NCBI RefSeq assembly: GCF_013618625.1
Contig: NZ_JABRWO010000001.1
Coordinates: 310,001-374,000, forward strand
From: Bremerella alba
Lineage (GTDB): Bacteria > Planctomycetota > Planctomycetia > Pirellulales > Pirellulaceae
Direction: 5' to 3'
Length of the DNA stretch: 64,000 nt
The translations under genes and the position numbers were made by a program. Positions 9,753 to 18,923 of the stretch are shown one piece after another (the first letter of the stretch is position 1; each line of letters begins with the position of its first letter). The notes under the pieces were generated by a model, which was not told the DNA's origin, searched no databases, and was given only the letters and a program-made list of their open reading frames with translations.

Positions 9753-9974
9753 ATGTCCGAGCAATGGGGCTTATGCAAAGATTGTAAGTGGTGGCAGATC
9801 GAGCCTGATGCGGTCATCGAAGACCCAACGTGCGGGTACTGCATCGAGCAAGACCTACAGCCGTTTCACCTCCGAATCACCGGCAATGGCGGCTGCAATC
9901 GGTTTATGTCCGGCAAACCGGCCCGGGCCGAAGGGTCGAGCGAAAAGCCCCCTGCGGCGGTGCCTCAGCGGTAA
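9753..9974 (+). CDS. Small Cys-rich (zinc-ribbon-like) protein
   Basis: The 73-residue product has CKDC at 8-11, CGYC at 27-30 and a further Cys at 48. Two CxxC pairs 16 residues apart are the usual layout of a small zinc ribbon. No signal peptide is present. GGAG sits 8 bases before the ATG, which supports the start. Its partner or nucleic acid target is unknown, and I do not recognise a named family. The C-terminal 20 residues are Pro/Ala-rich and probably disordered. Confidence 0.7.
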   Translation: MSEQWGLCKDCKWWQIEPDAVIEDPTCGYCIEQDLQPFHLRITGNGGCNRFMSGKPARAEGSSEKPPAAVPQR

Positions 9975-10017
9975 GTATCCGCAGGCGATGACACCTAAGT
10001 ACAAGCTCAAGAATCAG

Positions 10018-10054
10018 CGGTAGGGACTGTCGTTTTCACAACGAGTCCCTACCG
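10018..10054. terminator. Hairpin between convergent genes
   Basis: CGGTAGGGACT (10018-10028) pairs perfectly with AGTCCCTACCG (10044-10054), and the loop holds a smaller CGTT/AACG stem. It lies between the convergent Cys-rich protein gene and chemoreceptor gene. There is no long T run on either side, so termination strength is uncertain. Confidence 0.55.
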
Positions 10055-10110
10055 CTCAATGCTGAATGTCTCGGTGAATTCAGCCTCTGCTATGTTTTAC
10101 AACGAGCGTC

Positions 10111-12105
10111 TTAGACGCCCATGTCGAAACCTTCAACCAGATCTCGCAGCGACTTGGCTTGAGCACCGAGTTCTTCGGCACTGGCTGCCATCTCTTCGCT
10201 GGAAGCGGTCGACTGTTCGGTCACCGAGGCGACTTGCTGAACGGTGCCGTAAACCTCTTGCGACATGCTCATTTGTTCGTCGGTAGCCGAAGCAATCTCG
10301 GCGATCTTGCCTGAGGTGGCTTCCACCGCGGCAACGATCTTTTCCAACGCACTGCCGGCCTGGCCACTCAGTTCCACACCGTTGGCCACGCGAGCAGTCG
10401 ATTCTTTGATCAATGCTGAAACGTCCTTGGCGGCGTTGCTGGCACGTTCGGCCAACTTGCGAACTTCGTCCGCCACCACGGCAAACCCCAGACCATGTTC
10501 CCCGGCACGAGCCGCTTCGATGGCCGCATTGAGTGCCAGAAGATTCGTTTGGCTGGCGATTTCGCTAATAACCTGAATGATCTCGCTGATCTGCTCTGAG
10601 GAGGCTTTGATCAGGTCCATCGCTTCGCCACTCTTGGTGACGGCCTGGCCCCCATCGACGGCGATCAAGTTGGTCTCGTTGGCCAGCTTGTCTGTCTCGT
10701 TAGCACGATCGCGAACACCTTGAATGCTGCGAGTCAGCTCTTGTGCCGAAGCACTGATCTGCTCGACTGCGGCGCTTTGCGTCTGAGCACCTTCGGCAAC
10801 CGACTGCGAAGCTTCGCTGACGGTGGCGGCACTCTCGCTAAACTGGTTGGCACTTTCGTTGACGTTGGCAATCAATTCGGCCATGGCCAAGCGTAGACGG
10901 ACTTGCTGGGTAATATCCGTGGCATATTTGACGACCTTGAACGGCTTGCCGTTGAGATCGAGAATCGGGTTGTAGGAAGCCTGAATCCAGATCTCCTTGT
11001 CACCCTTGGCAATGCGTTTGTACTGACCGGCGTCGAACTGACCCTGGTTCAGCTTTTCCCAGAACTGCTTGTACTCGTTGCTGGCGGCCAACTGCTTGTC
11101 GACAAACATCTGATGATGGCGACCTTCAAGTTCGCTCAGTGTGTAGCCGATCGCGTTCAGGAAGTTATCGTTGGCCGTGCGAATCGTGCCGTCCATGTTG
11201 AATTCGATCACTGCCTGCGATTTGCTGATCGCATCCATCTGACCTGAGAAATTAGCCGTGGCCAACTTCTGCTGAGTCACATCGGTGGCATACTTGACAA
11301 CTTTGTAAGGCTTGCCGCTGGCATCGAAGATTGGGTTGTAGGAAGCCTGAATCCAGATCTCCTTCCCTCCTTTACCGATGCGTTTGTATTCGGCCGATTC
11401 AAATTCGCCACGGCGGAGCTTATCCCAGAACTGTTTGTATTCAGTACTGCGAGCATATTCTGGTTCGACAAACATCTGGTGGTGCTGGCCCTGGATCTCG
11501 CCCAGCGAGTAACCAAGTGTGCTCAAGAAGTTGTCGTTGGCCGTGAGAATGGTGCCGTCCAAGTCGAATTCGATGACGGCTTGAACTTTGCTGACGGCAT
11601 TGAGCTGACCCTGAAAGTCGGCGTCCTGCATCTTTTGAGCGGTAATGTCGACGGCGTACTTTACCACTTTGATGGTCTTGCCGTTTTCGTCGAGAATTGG
11701 GTTGTAGGAAGCCTGGATCCAGATCTCTTGGCCACCTTTGCCGAAGCGTTTGTACTGACCAGCGTCGAAGTGCCCTTGGCCCAGTTTTGACCAAAAGTCG
11801 CGATACTCGGCGCTGTGGGAATAGGCCTGATCGACAAACAACCGGTGGTGTTGGCCCTGAAGTTCATCCAGCGTGTAACCAACTGCACCCAGGAAATTGT
11901 CGTTGGCGGTTAGGATCGTTCCGTCCGGCTCAAACTCGATGACGGCCTGCGACTTGCTTATCGCTGCGTTCTCGGCCTTCAGCATCGCAATTTCTTCTCG
12001 CAGCTGAGCTTCCACTAATCCTGATTGTGCGGTCGTCGTCTTAGCTTTGCGCGTGGAAGGTTTGGTCGTCGATTGAGCGGCATCGAGGGTTGCACTGGTC
12101 GGCAT
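10111..12105 (-). CDS. Cytoplasmic methyl-accepting chemotaxis protein with three PAS domains
   Basis: The 664-residue product has no transmembrane segment. A short Thr/Lys-rich leader and coiled coil are followed by three PAS domains (about 50-157, 172-279 and 294-401), each with the same core (QAVIEF..DGTI.TANDNFL, then GH/GRHHxxFV and [11 protein letters not shown]). The rest is an MCP signalling hairpin; its tip reads [27 protein letters not shown], the conserved CheA/CheW contact. It probably senses an internal signal such as redox state or a small ligand and controls a CheA kinase. No che genes are in the window. The PAS copies resemble Aer-type sensors, but no cofactor can be assigned. 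Confidence 0.93.
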   Translation of the reverse strand: MPTSATLDAAQSTTKPSTRKAKTTTAQSGLVEAQLREEIAMLKAENAAISKSQAVIEFEPDGTILTANDNFLGAVGYTLDELQGQHHRLFVDQAYSHSAEYRDFWSKLGQGHFDAGQYKRFGKGGQEIWIQASYNPILDENGKTIKVVKYAVDITAQKMQDADFQGQLNAVSKVQAVIEFDLDGTILTANDNFLSTLGYSLGEIQGQHHQMFVEPEYARSTEYKQFWDKLRRGEFESAEYKRIGKGGKEIWIQASYNPIFDASGKPYKVVKYATDVTQQKLATANFSGQMDAISKSQAVIEFNMDGTIRTANDNFLNAIGYTLSELEGRHHQMFVDKQLAASNEYKQFWEKLNQGQFDAGQYKRIAKGDKEIWIQASYNPILDLNGKPFKVVKYATDITQQVRLRLAMAELIANVNESANQFSESAATVSEASQSVAEGAQTQSAAVEQISASAQELTRSIQGVRDRANETDKLANETNLIAVDGGQAVTKSGEAMDLIKASSEQISEIIQVISEIASQTNLLALNAAIEAARAGEHGLGFAVVADEVRKLAERASNAAKDVSALIKESTARVANGVELSGQAGSALEKIVAAVEATSGKIAEIASATDEQMSMSQEVYGTVQQVASVTEQSTASSEEMAASAEELGAQAKSLRDLVEGFDMGV
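10858..11955 (-). repeat. Three tandem 366-bp coding repeats (PAS units)
   Basis: Inside the chemoreceptor gene, three consecutive units of 122 codons (starting near 11955, 11589 and 11223 on the minus strand) encode near-identical PAS domains. Runs of identical nucleotides, for example around the WIQASYNP codons, show that the copies are related at DNA level, so the array arose by internal duplication. Confidence 0.8.
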
Positions 12106-12980
12106 CTTGATCTCCTGCCATTGAAATGGCGTATTGTTAAAGCTTCAGACGTTGGTTCGACTGCGGTTGACTGTCGCAGAATTTCGTTTTTGCGTCCCAG
12201 CTATCTACGTTCTGCCGAAACAAAGTCAAATTCTTCGTTCCCCTAATGAGCAGGGACCCCTCTCAAGGAAAAATTCGCTGACTGACCGTATGTCCTTTTG
12301 AAATAATCACTTACGACACAGTTAAGGCCACTCGCATGGAGAAATATTGGGGACTCAAAGATTGTCTCGAAGTTTTCCTGCGACTGTCGTCTCACGGTCG
12401 AACGGCATGCCCCTTCGACCTCTCTGGGTCGAAACACCAGCGTGTTTAAGCTATTTTCCGGGTCTTACTTGGCGGCCCGATGACTTGCCCCGGAGAGAAC
12501 CGATCGGGCCACTCTTTGCCCGAGATCTCTCACCGGAAAGGGAAAAAACTCAATTACATTCTCTAACTATGGTGAAATCTCCTTGGAAGAGCTAAGCCCT
12601 AACCAGCCATCATGACGGGTTTAATGACCTTAATTCTCAAGATGCACCGTGTTTTTTTACTGCCTGCACACCCGAAACAACTATCAGTATCAGGGTGGCA
12701 ATTTGTGGATCACCTAAGTGGCTGCGGGAATACCACGACCACTAAACCCGACTTAGGTGGCAGTGCACGACTAAACCTCAATCCAAGTGATGGCGAACAG
12801 GCGTAAAACTTCTCAAAAGATAAACGTCGTTTCTCATTCACTTTCGTTGAAAAACATTGAAAATAGTCTTTACCTGATGAGACTTACTCGTGGACTTATC
12901 TCATTTGATTTTCTCCGCAGCCTTAAACTCATCTTCCTCATCTCCTTATTCTGCCATTGGGCGGTGAAAGGTCACGATTC
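12106..12980. other. Long intergenic region between divergent genes
   Basis: About 875 bases separate the chemoreceptor from the first DUF1559 gene, the longest non-coding stretch in the window. It has lower GC content than its surroundings near 12800-12950 and a small stem TTCGACC/GGTCGAA near 12417-12437. The last 60 bases before the DUF1559 gene are pyrimidine-rich. The short frames inside have no supporting ribosome sites or protein-like composition. No known riboswitch was recognised. Confidence 0.5.
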
Positions 12981-13943
12981 ATGAAGTCGCTTTCGTTATG
13001 CTCTGAAAACTCTGCTCGAGCCAAACGCGGGTTCACGCTCGTCGAACTGCTCGTTGTGATCGCGATCATTGGCGTGTTGGTGGCGTTGCTTCTGCCTGCC
13101 GTGCAGCAAGCTCGTGAAGCCGCGCGACGTGCCCAGTGTGTTAATAACCTGAAGAACATTGGGTTAGCGATGCACAACTATCACGACACCTACCGCAACT
13201 TTCCGTATCTCGGTTTCAGCGATTGGAACGGCGATACGATCTCGGTGTTTGGGCGTCTGCTTCCTTTCATCGAACAATCGGCCATGTACGATACGCTCGA
13301 CTTCAGCGTGCGGGCCAACGACGGCAACAACCGTCTGTACCGCACCACGCCGATCGACGTTTACTCGTGCCCTTCGGAAACGGTGACCCTGGGTGAATCG
13401 AATAGCGGCAACAACCACTGGTCGCACCAACGTTACAGCTATGCCGTTTGCGTGGGGAACACGAACTACGATCAGCACGACGCCAACAACTGGGACGGTA
13501 CTTACACCTACGACAACGGCGGGTCGGCTTTCAAAATGGGCGAGAACATCCGCAGCATGGCTTCGATCACCGACGGAACCAGCAATTCCGTCATGGTCTC
13601 GGAAGTCCCCATGAATCAAAACGATCAAGGCTGGCAAGGCATGTACGCCGCCGGTATCTATGCTTCGGGCGCTGGTTTCACAGGCTACCTGACCCCCAAC
13701 ACCAAGGCCTCGATCGACGGCGGTCGTCGCTGTTGGAATCCGGACGACTACCTGCAAAAAATCCCTTGCCATGGCGGCTCCGACAGGTGGTGGGGCGCGA
13801 CGTTTGCCGCGTTCAGCATGCACCCAGGCGGCGTGAACGCTTGTAACTTCGATGGCTCGGTTAGCTTCGTGCCAGAGACAATCGATATCTGGGCATGGCG
13901 TGCTCGGACGTCAACCCAAGGTGGCGAGGTCATTGGTCAGTAA
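12981..13943 (+). CDS. DUF1559 prepilin-like protein (module A)
   Basis: The 320-residue product has a type IV prepilin N-terminus: a basic leader ending KRG at residue 17, then [23 protein letters not shown], with Glu at +5 after the cleavage point. It should be processed by a prepilin peptidase and anchored or assembled through this helix. HPGGVNACNFDG near the C-terminus is the H-X9-DG motif of this family. The function of DUF1559 proteins is unknown; a pseudopilin or surface role is inferred. AAAGG lies 9 bases before the chosen ATG; an in-frame ATG at 12957 adds residues before the leader. A lipoprotein gene follows after a 76-base gap that folds into a hairpin. Confidence 0.93.
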   Translation: MKSLSLCSENSARAKRGFTLVELLVVIAIIGVLVALLLPAVQQAREAARRAQCVNNLKNIGLAMHNYHDTYRNFPYLGFSDWNGDTISVFGRLLPFIEQSAMYDTLDFSVRANDGNNRLYRTTPIDVYSCPSETVTLGESNSGNNHWSHQRYSYAVCVGNTNYDQHDANNWDGTYTYDNGGSAFKMGENIRSMASITDGTSNSVMVSEVPMNQNDQGWQGMYAAGIYASGAGFTGYLTPNTKASIDGGRRCWNPDDYLQKIPCHGGSDRWWGATFAAFSMHPGGVNACNFDGSVSFVPETIDIWAWRARTSTQGGEVIGQ

Positions 13944-13947
13944 CCAA

Positions 13948-14006
13948 ATCTGGCTAGACAACGAGAACGTTCGCTACGAAAGCATGCGTTCTCTGATCTA
14001 CCAGAT
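13948..14006 (+). promoter_or_regulatory. Intercistronic hairpin, module A
   Basis: An outer stem ATCTGG (13948-13953)/CCAGAT (14001-14006) encloses a perfect inner stem GAGAACG (13963-13969)/CGTTCTC (13987-13993). The structure fills nearly the whole gap and ends just before the GGAG ribosome site of the lipoprotein gene, so it could affect mRNA stability or translation of that gene. Confidence 0.6.
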
Positions 14007-14019
14007 GGAGCATCATGCA

Positions 14020-14472
14020 ATGAGTAAAAAACAGCTTACCTCCCTGAGCAGTATCGTCGTCCTGCTGCTGTCGTTTTCCTTTCTCGTGGGTTGTGGTGCC
14101 AGCGACGGCATGATCACGATCTCGGGCAGTGTCACCCTGGATGGCGAACCGGTTGAGGATGGTTCGATCTCGCTCATGCCGCTTAAAGAAGGTGGCATGG
14201 GGGGCGGTTTGATCGAGAACGGTTACTACACAGCTAAATCGTCTCCCGGCGAAATGGCGGTTCAGATTCATGCCCACAAGATGGTCAAGAAGAAGAATCC
14301 CACGCGAGAAGAAGTGGAACGCGGCCTGACCGAAGACAGCGTCTCCATCATTCCGCCCGCTTACAACAATCAGTCTCTGCTACGCATTATGGTGGCTCCG
14401 GATCATAGGACATTCGAATTCAAATTAACGAAAGACGGAAAGATCCCCGAGGGCATGTCGACCAAGATGTAA
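14020..14472 (+). CDS. Small lipoprotein with carboxypeptidase-regulatory-like fold (module A)
   Basis: The 150-residue product has a lipoprotein signal ending FLVGC near residue 22. The mature part begins with a short Gly/Ser run and then ITISGSVTLDGEPVEDGSISLMP, the pattern of a transthyretin-like or carboxypeptidase regulatory-like beta sandwich, common in planctomycete lipoproteins. It is probably exported and membrane-bound; its ligand is unknown. The ATG at 14020 is preceded by GGAG at 9 bases. The same frame is open upstream to 13852, but that part overlaps the DUF1559 gene and lacks a signal. It forms a two-gene unit with the DUF1559 gene and ends at a strong terminator. Confidence 0.85.
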   Translation: MSKKQLTSLSSIVVLLLSFSFLVGCGASDGMITISGSVTLDGEPVEDGSISLMPLKEGGMGGGLIENGYYTAKSSPGEMAVQIHAHKMVKKKNPTREEVERGLTEDSVSIIPPAYNNQSLLRIMVAPDHRTFEFKLTKDGKIPEGMSTKM

Positions 14473-14497
14473 TGTCTTGACCGACATGTCTCAACGG

Positions 14498-14537
14498 AAA
14501 AGGTGGCTGACTTTGGCAGGGTCGGCCACCTTTTTTT
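14498..14537 (+). terminator. Intrinsic terminator of DUF1559 module A
   Basis: A 9-bp stem AAAGGTGGC (14499-14507)/GCCACCTTT (14525-14533) is followed by a run of T to 14537. It is 25 bases past the lipoprotein stop. Confidence 0.85.
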
Positions 14538-14732
14538 ATGCGCGCATGCGCAAGCATCGACGATACACCTTAAAAATGTTGCCCGCGACTTGAAACAGGG
14601 TACCGAGCAGCGACAGCGCATCGCACCAAGCATGGAATGGACGCTTGGCTACTCCATAAAGATTGCATTGGGTGCCTGCGTTACGCTTTACGGCACGACT
14701 TTCACCCGACGCCAACGAGATTTGCCGCAACG

Positions 14733-15368
14733 TCAGGGAGGTCCACGGCCTTGGGCTGGATGCGTGCGATGTGTCGAAGATTTAGTGGGTGCCATACCCC
14801 CGACTGCCTGGGCATGCGTTGGCACTTCACGTGGCGTCTGACCAATCGGTGGCAACGCCGGCGCATTATTCCCGTGGATACGCGAAGCGGAGCACGGACC
14901 CTGCTGCGTCGAGCGTTGCTTGAGCAGCTTTTGCAGCCGGTGCAATTCGCTCCCTTGCCGGTCGAGCACCTTGAGGTGAAACGAAACCCACGCGAACGCG
15001 CGTTCCAATTCACCAGCGGAGGGCACTCGAAGACCGTCGATGATCCTGCCGGTAGACCGGTTTCCAGGCAACGGCTTCCGGCGTTTTGTCCGCGAAAGCT
15101 GAGGCTTCTGCGCCACTTCTCGGGAAGGTTCTGTACTGACAGGCTCTTGCGGGGTAGAGGGTTCCTGGGCAAGCGACTTCGTGATCGGTGCATCCTGCGA
15201 GGAATGCTCGACCGTAGCCACTAGTCTCCCCACGACACTCGCCGGCACTTCCACCGTCACCCCGCAGGCCGAGCACAACAGGTGCTTGCCAGCGCGCACT
15301 TCTACCGGCGGAACATTCTCGCTTGAGAACGCTCTGCCGGGTTCCGCTTGGCGGTTGATTGATGACAT
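14733..15368 (-). CDS. Hypothetical protein with N-terminal Cys pair
   Basis: The 211-residue product has VRAGKHLLCSACGVTVEVPASVVG near residues 24-47, a CxxC knuckle like the first half of a zinc ribbon, though a second Cys pair is not visible. The middle is Ser/Pro/Glu-rich, then a helical basic part (KVLDRQGSELHRLQKLLKQ) resembles a coiled coil, and the C-terminus is Pro/Gly-rich. No signal peptide is seen. Function is unknown. Competing frames on the plus strand across 14637-15224 have no recognisable motif and many Arg/Cys residues typical of an antisense frame, so this frame is preferred. Confidence 0.55.
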   Translation of the reverse strand: MSSINRQAEPGRAFSSENVPPVEVRAGKHLLCSACGVTVEVPASVVGRLVATVEHSSQDAPITKSLAQEPSTPQEPVSTEPSREVAQKPQLSRTKRRKPLPGNRSTGRIIDGLRVPSAGELERAFAWVSFHLKVLDRQGSELHRLQKLLKQRSTQQGPCSASRIHGNNAPALPPIGQTPREVPTHAQAVGGMAPTKSSTHRTHPAQGRGPP

Positions 15369-15484
15369 AGGATGACTCCTGACGGTGGTGTGGATCTGGC
15401 CGCTGGCCAGGGGGAAGTGGATACTCGCGCTAGAGTTGAATTATTTCTTAGCCGTGAAGGGGCGGCATAAGAGAGGCCGCCTCT

Positions 15485-15515
15485 TGGCATGTCCACGAAG
15501 ACTGCTCGTGGCACC
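15485..15515. repeat. REP-like palindrome in intergenic region
   Basis: CCACGA (15493-15498) and TCGTGG (15506-15511) form a 6-bp stem with a 7-base loop, next to a second stem AGAGG/CCTCT near 15474-15486. The 285-base region 15369-15653 separates two minus-strand genes and otherwise shows only an eight-T run near 15595. The palindrome resembles short dispersed repeats found in planctomycete genomes; this cannot be confirmed here. Confidence 0.4.
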
Positions 15516-15653
15516 CTAGATCGAGAGTGATCCGAGGGCTGATGAGATCAATGTAGTCGCCAGGTGGGTCCTTTGTATAGTAAATCTTGCGATTTTTTTT
15601 GCCCGTCGCATTGCTTAGTCTTGGTGCGACTAGCGGCGCTGCTTGCCACCCTA

Positions 15654-17795
15654 CTATTCTAGGAGTCGGCGAAGGAGAATCGCTTGCGGTGGTTGCGACC
15701 GATCCACGGAGAGGACTCCCTGGGAAATGCTTGCCTGGCCTTGTTCGACCTGCCACAGCCAGGACGGCAGTTGCACTTTCAGCGGAACTTTGCCAAGCTT
15801 GCGAAACGTCAGCTGCAGCGTCTCGCCACTGGCTTTCACATCGAACACATGATCAGCCCAGGCAATTCGTGTGATCTCTAGGCTTGGCCAGTCGCGTGGT
15901 AGGTTCGGCTCGAGCTGAAAGCCGTCGGCCGTCGGCTTGAATCCGAGAAAGCCGTAGAGCATGGTCTGGGGAACGAGGACCGATTCCATGAACTCGTGAT
16001 CGACCCCCAAGCCGCCTGGGGTGCCGCCCCCTTGCAGCGATCCTCGTCCCGGCTCGGCGTAATACTTCCGATACCCGCCGGCTGCTTCCACTTCGGCAAA
16101 CCAGTCGGTGATCGCTTTCAACCGCTGGGCTGCGTTGTCGGGGCCTTTGAACCGAATGCGAGCCATCAAATCGTGATACGAGAAGCCCAGCACGGCGCCT
16201 CCATCTTGCACCTGGCCTCCCCAAGCAATGCTGCCGGGGTTATGCCATACCCAGGCATACCACTCAATGTTGCGACGCGTGGTTGCCCGGGGAGCGAACC
16301 GCCAGTGATAGATGTCGGCGCCCGTGGATGTGTCGCCAACGACTTCACGCTGACCGTCAATCCAATCCATGATCTGCATGGCCTGAATGGGGGTAGCAAA
16401 CCCATAGTGGATCGCTTCCAGGTTTAGAAAGGTGAAGCCGTAATCGTGCGACTTGCCGTCGGCATCGACACACGCCACAAACCGCTGCTTCTCGGCATCC
16501 CAAAAACGCTGACCAGCGCGTTGCTTCAGATCGTTGGCAATCGAAGTGAGCGTCTCGTGACTAAGCGTCGGCGGGGCGATGTCCCACTTCGCATGCGTGG
16601 CGATTGCCTTTTCAAGGGTGGCCATCGCCAGCAATGCGTCGTACTCCATAATCGACGCGTAGCAGTCATAGTGACCAAAAGGTAGAAGATCCCAATAGTT
16701 GTTCCCGACCCCGTGCCCATGCAGCAGATGCTTGTTGCCCTGGTCATCGTGCATGAAGCCGGTGCGTCCGTCGTGCCCTGGCCACTGGACCAGCATCGCG
16801 CCTTCCTCACGTACGCTGAACTCCGTCAGGCTGTACTGTATCGCGGTTCGCATACGCTTGATGTTTTGCTTGAGAAACGCAATGTCGCGGGTCCACAGAA
16901 AGTAGTCCGTACTTCCTCGCACGAACAGGGCATTGGTAATCGGATGACGCGAGTCGGTTGCCGTGTGAATGTTGCGAATCGTGATGGCCTGAGATTTGTC
17001 GTTGCTCCACGTCAAACGGAGCTGCTCGATCTTGTCGCTCCACAACGCATGCTCGTGCACCGGAACGACGCTTAGCTTCAGCCCGGCACCGTACTGCCCG
17101 CCGACGCCGCTGTCTTTGATCACTTCGATCGAGCGAGCCGGGTCGAAACCTTCATCCCCTGCTCGCCGCCAGGCCAGCGTTGCCGGGGCGCCTTTGGGCA
17201 GTAAATCGCTCGACCATTCGATCACCACAAACGGGGCGACGAAACTATCGAACGTGCGCACCGGTAACGTCAGCGAGGTTCGCGATCCTTCGGTTGTCAG
17301 ACGCAGACCGAAACTTTTGTCCTGCTGAATGTCTTTGGCCCCTTGGATGTGAAGTGCCTTCACGTTGGCGGGCTGCATGTTCATCATTTTGCGGTAGGGA
17401 TCTCCTTGCACCGTGAAGTGCCAGCCGGCGCCGCCTGCTTGCTCCCACAAGGGAAAGGGCCAGCCGCCGGGATGGGCGTGGCCGCGATGCTGATCCATCA
17501 CCACGTAGCCGCTGGGATCGATTTGTCGGTTCAGAAAGACGTTGCGATAGAAGCCCCGCATCGCGTCGGCGGAAGGGTCTTCGCCCACGGCCGGCCAGAG
17601 CGTCGACATGGGGATCCAAGCATCCCATAAAGTGCACTGGGTCTTAGGGCTGTGATGCCGCTGGAACATCGTCTCGAGACGCGAGGTCATTTCCTGCTGT
17701 CCCGGCACCTGGAACTTTGGCAGGGGCGTCTGAGCAGACGCGAGTGTCGCCAGCGTTAAGAGAAACACAAACGCAAACAGGGTTCGGAACGGCAT
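15654..17795 (-). CDS. Secreted six-hairpin (alpha/alpha)6 glycosidase-like protein
   Basis: The 713-residue product starts with a signal peptide (MPFRTLFAFVFLLTLATLASA). Residues from about 330 on resemble an (alpha/alpha)6-barrel glycoside hydrolase: HDGRTGFMHDDQGNK, HLLHGHGVGNNYWDLLPFGHYD, YHWRFAPRATTRRNIEWYAWVWHNPGS and WGGQVQDGGAV. The C-terminal 80 residues look like a beta domain (LEITRIAWADHVFDVKASG). I cannot assign a CAZy family with confidence; GH63-, GH78- and GH95-like proteins share this architecture. It probably trims oligosaccharides outside the cytoplasm, matching the sulfatases in the region. Catalytic acids are likely among the Asp/Glu of the HDD and DGG segments, but this is inference. 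Confidence 0.7.
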   Translation of the reverse strand: MPFRTLFAFVFLLTLATLASAQTPLPKFQVPGQQEMTSRLETMFQRHHSPKTQCTLWDAWIPMSTLWPAVGEDPSADAMRGFYRNVFLNRQIDPSGYVVMDQHRGHAHPGGWPFPLWEQAGGAGWHFTVQGDPYRKMMNMQPANVKALHIQGAKDIQQDKSFGLRLTTEGSRTSLTLPVRTFDSFVAPFVVIEWSSDLLPKGAPATLAWRRAGDEGFDPARSIEVIKDSGVGGQYGAGLKLSVVPVHEHALWSDKIEQLRLTWSNDKSQAITIRNIHTATDSRHPITNALFVRGSTDYFLWTRDIAFLKQNIKRMRTAIQYSLTEFSVREEGAMLVQWPGHDGRTGFMHDDQGNKHLLHGHGVGNNYWDLLPFGHYDCYASIMEYDALLAMATLEKAIATHAKWDIAPPTLSHETLTSIANDLKQRAGQRFWDAEKQRFVACVDADGKSHDYGFTFLNLEAIHYGFATPIQAMQIMDWIDGQREVVGDTSTGADIYHWRFAPRATTRRNIEWYAWVWHNPGSIAWGGQVQDGGAVLGFSYHDLMARIRFKGPDNAAQRLKAITDWFAEVEAAGGYRKYYAEPGRGSLQGGGTPGGLGVDHEFMESVLVPQTMLYGFLGFKPTADGFQLEPNLPRDWPSLEITRIAWADHVFDVKASGETLQLTFRKLGKVPLKVQLPSWLWQVEQGQASISQGVLSVDRSQPPQAILLRRLLE

Positions 17796-17978
17796 GAGGG
17801 GGCATCCGTCGAGGTAGGATTGTAGGGTGGGCAGGCCTGAGTTTACCTGAACCGCCCGGCAAACTAAACCAAATTTTGCCCATGCGACCGACCAGCAGAA
17901 GCGGACAATTTGTTTGCGTCGATCGCCATCGGGTGAGATGCTAGAGAGTGACTCATCTTAACGACCTAGGAGGCTGCC

Positions 17979-18395
17979 ATGAAGTCTGTGGTTATTCTTT
18001 GTGTTGCCGCGCTGTCGCTTTACGCTGGACCGTTCGCCCTGGCAGACTTTCCACCGGTTGATGACCGGCCTGCTCTTCCCAAACTGCAGGCTGGCTATCC
18101 TGAGAAAATCGCGTTGACCGACGTCTGGACGTTTGTCGCTGGCCAGTCTCTAGCTTTCCCTGGTTGCACATCGCGACTTCGATTTGAAGGGAAGCCAACA
18201 ACCGGGTCACACGTTTACTACCAGGCCATGCCGACCAAGTGGAGCAAGTCGGAAGTGTGCGTCACGTTGACGTATGCTCACACGGGCAAATCAGGGGTGA
18301 TTACGGAAGTCACCATTGGCGATCAGAACTATTATCGGGACGATCGAGCCGAGGCGTTTTTTGTGTGGGATCGACGCATGCCGTGGGAACGCTGA
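17979..18395 (+). CDS. Secreted hypothetical protein
   Basis: The 138-residue product has a clear signal peptide (MKSVVILCVAALSLYAGPFALA). The mature part is about 116 residues with alternating hydrophobic and polar residues, suggesting a small beta-rich protein, and two Cys (in PGCTS and SEVCV) that could form a disulfide. AGGAGG lies 8 bases before the ATG, a strong ribosome site. I do not recognise a family. It is divergent from the glycosidase gene, so the 183-base gap holds both promoters. Confidence 0.75.
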   Translation: MKSVVILCVAALSLYAGPFALADFPPVDDRPALPKLQAGYPEKIALTDVWTFVAGQSLAFPGCTSRLRFEGKPTTGSHVYYQAMPTKWSKSEVCVTLTYAHTGKSGVITEVTIGDQNYYRDDRAEAFFVWDRRMPWER

Positions 18396-18442
18396 ATAAC
18401 CGTAGGCAAGCAAAGTGGCGGGAAGAAACGGTGGGTAGGAGC

Positions 18443-18673
18443 TTAGACCTTCGAGCCGACCATCTGGTTCCAGCAGATGCTGATGGCCATATCGGTCACA
18501 AAACCGACGAAGAAACCACCGATCACCAGCTTGGCTGGGTTTTCTAAAAGCTGACCGCCACCCATGTAGGTTGCGATCAAAGCCAATGCGACCAGGAAGG
18601 CCACCAGGTGCCCTCCTCTACCCAATGCGGTTCTTACCGCTTCTTCCCATCGTAAAAAGTCGAACGTCATCAT
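18443..18673 (-). CDS. Small two-helix membrane protein
   Basis: The 76-residue product has an amphipathic N-terminus (MMTFDFLRWEEAVRTALG) and two hydrophobic stretches (HLVAFLVALALIATYMGGG and PAKLVIGGFFVGFVTDMAI). I chose the ATG at 18673 because AAGG lies 9 bases upstream; the same frame extends to 18712 without a ribosome site. Function is unknown. It converges on the secreted protein gene at 17979. Confidence 0.6.
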   Translation of the reverse strand: MMTFDFLRWEEAVRTALGRGGHLVAFLVALALIATYMGGGQLLENPAKLVIGGFFVGFVTDMAISICWNQMVGSKV

Positions 18674-18923
18674 CGCTCGGGACCTTACAGAGGTGTGCCT
18701 TATTAGAAGCACGCTTAAAACCAGGCCCTCCCTGCCAACACGTTGGTTTCCTTCCAGACAATCAGATCATCGAGCGACAACGACGCAAGTTGCGTGAATT
18801 CCTAGAAGTTCACTAGAAAAGGGGGTTTCGCAGGCCTGGTACATCAAATCGGGACCATGCCCGAGAGAGATAGTCGCCAGGCGGGGCGATACGTTGGCCG
18901 TGCTCGCACCCCACATTTACGAC

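Noticed and set aside
12787-12984. 65-codon frame just before the first DUF1559 gene
   Set aside because: Hydrophobic by chance in a C/T-rich leader, overlaps the DUF1559 start and has no ribosome site.
14637-15224. Plus-strand frame of 195 codons
   Set aside because: Arg/Cys-rich antisense translation opposite the Cys-pair protein at 14733; no motif.
15302-15514. 70-codon minus-strand frame beginning MPRAVFVDMPRGG
   Set aside because: It starts inside a palindromic repeat and overlaps the start of the gene at 15368; this type of short frame is probably generated by the repeat itself.
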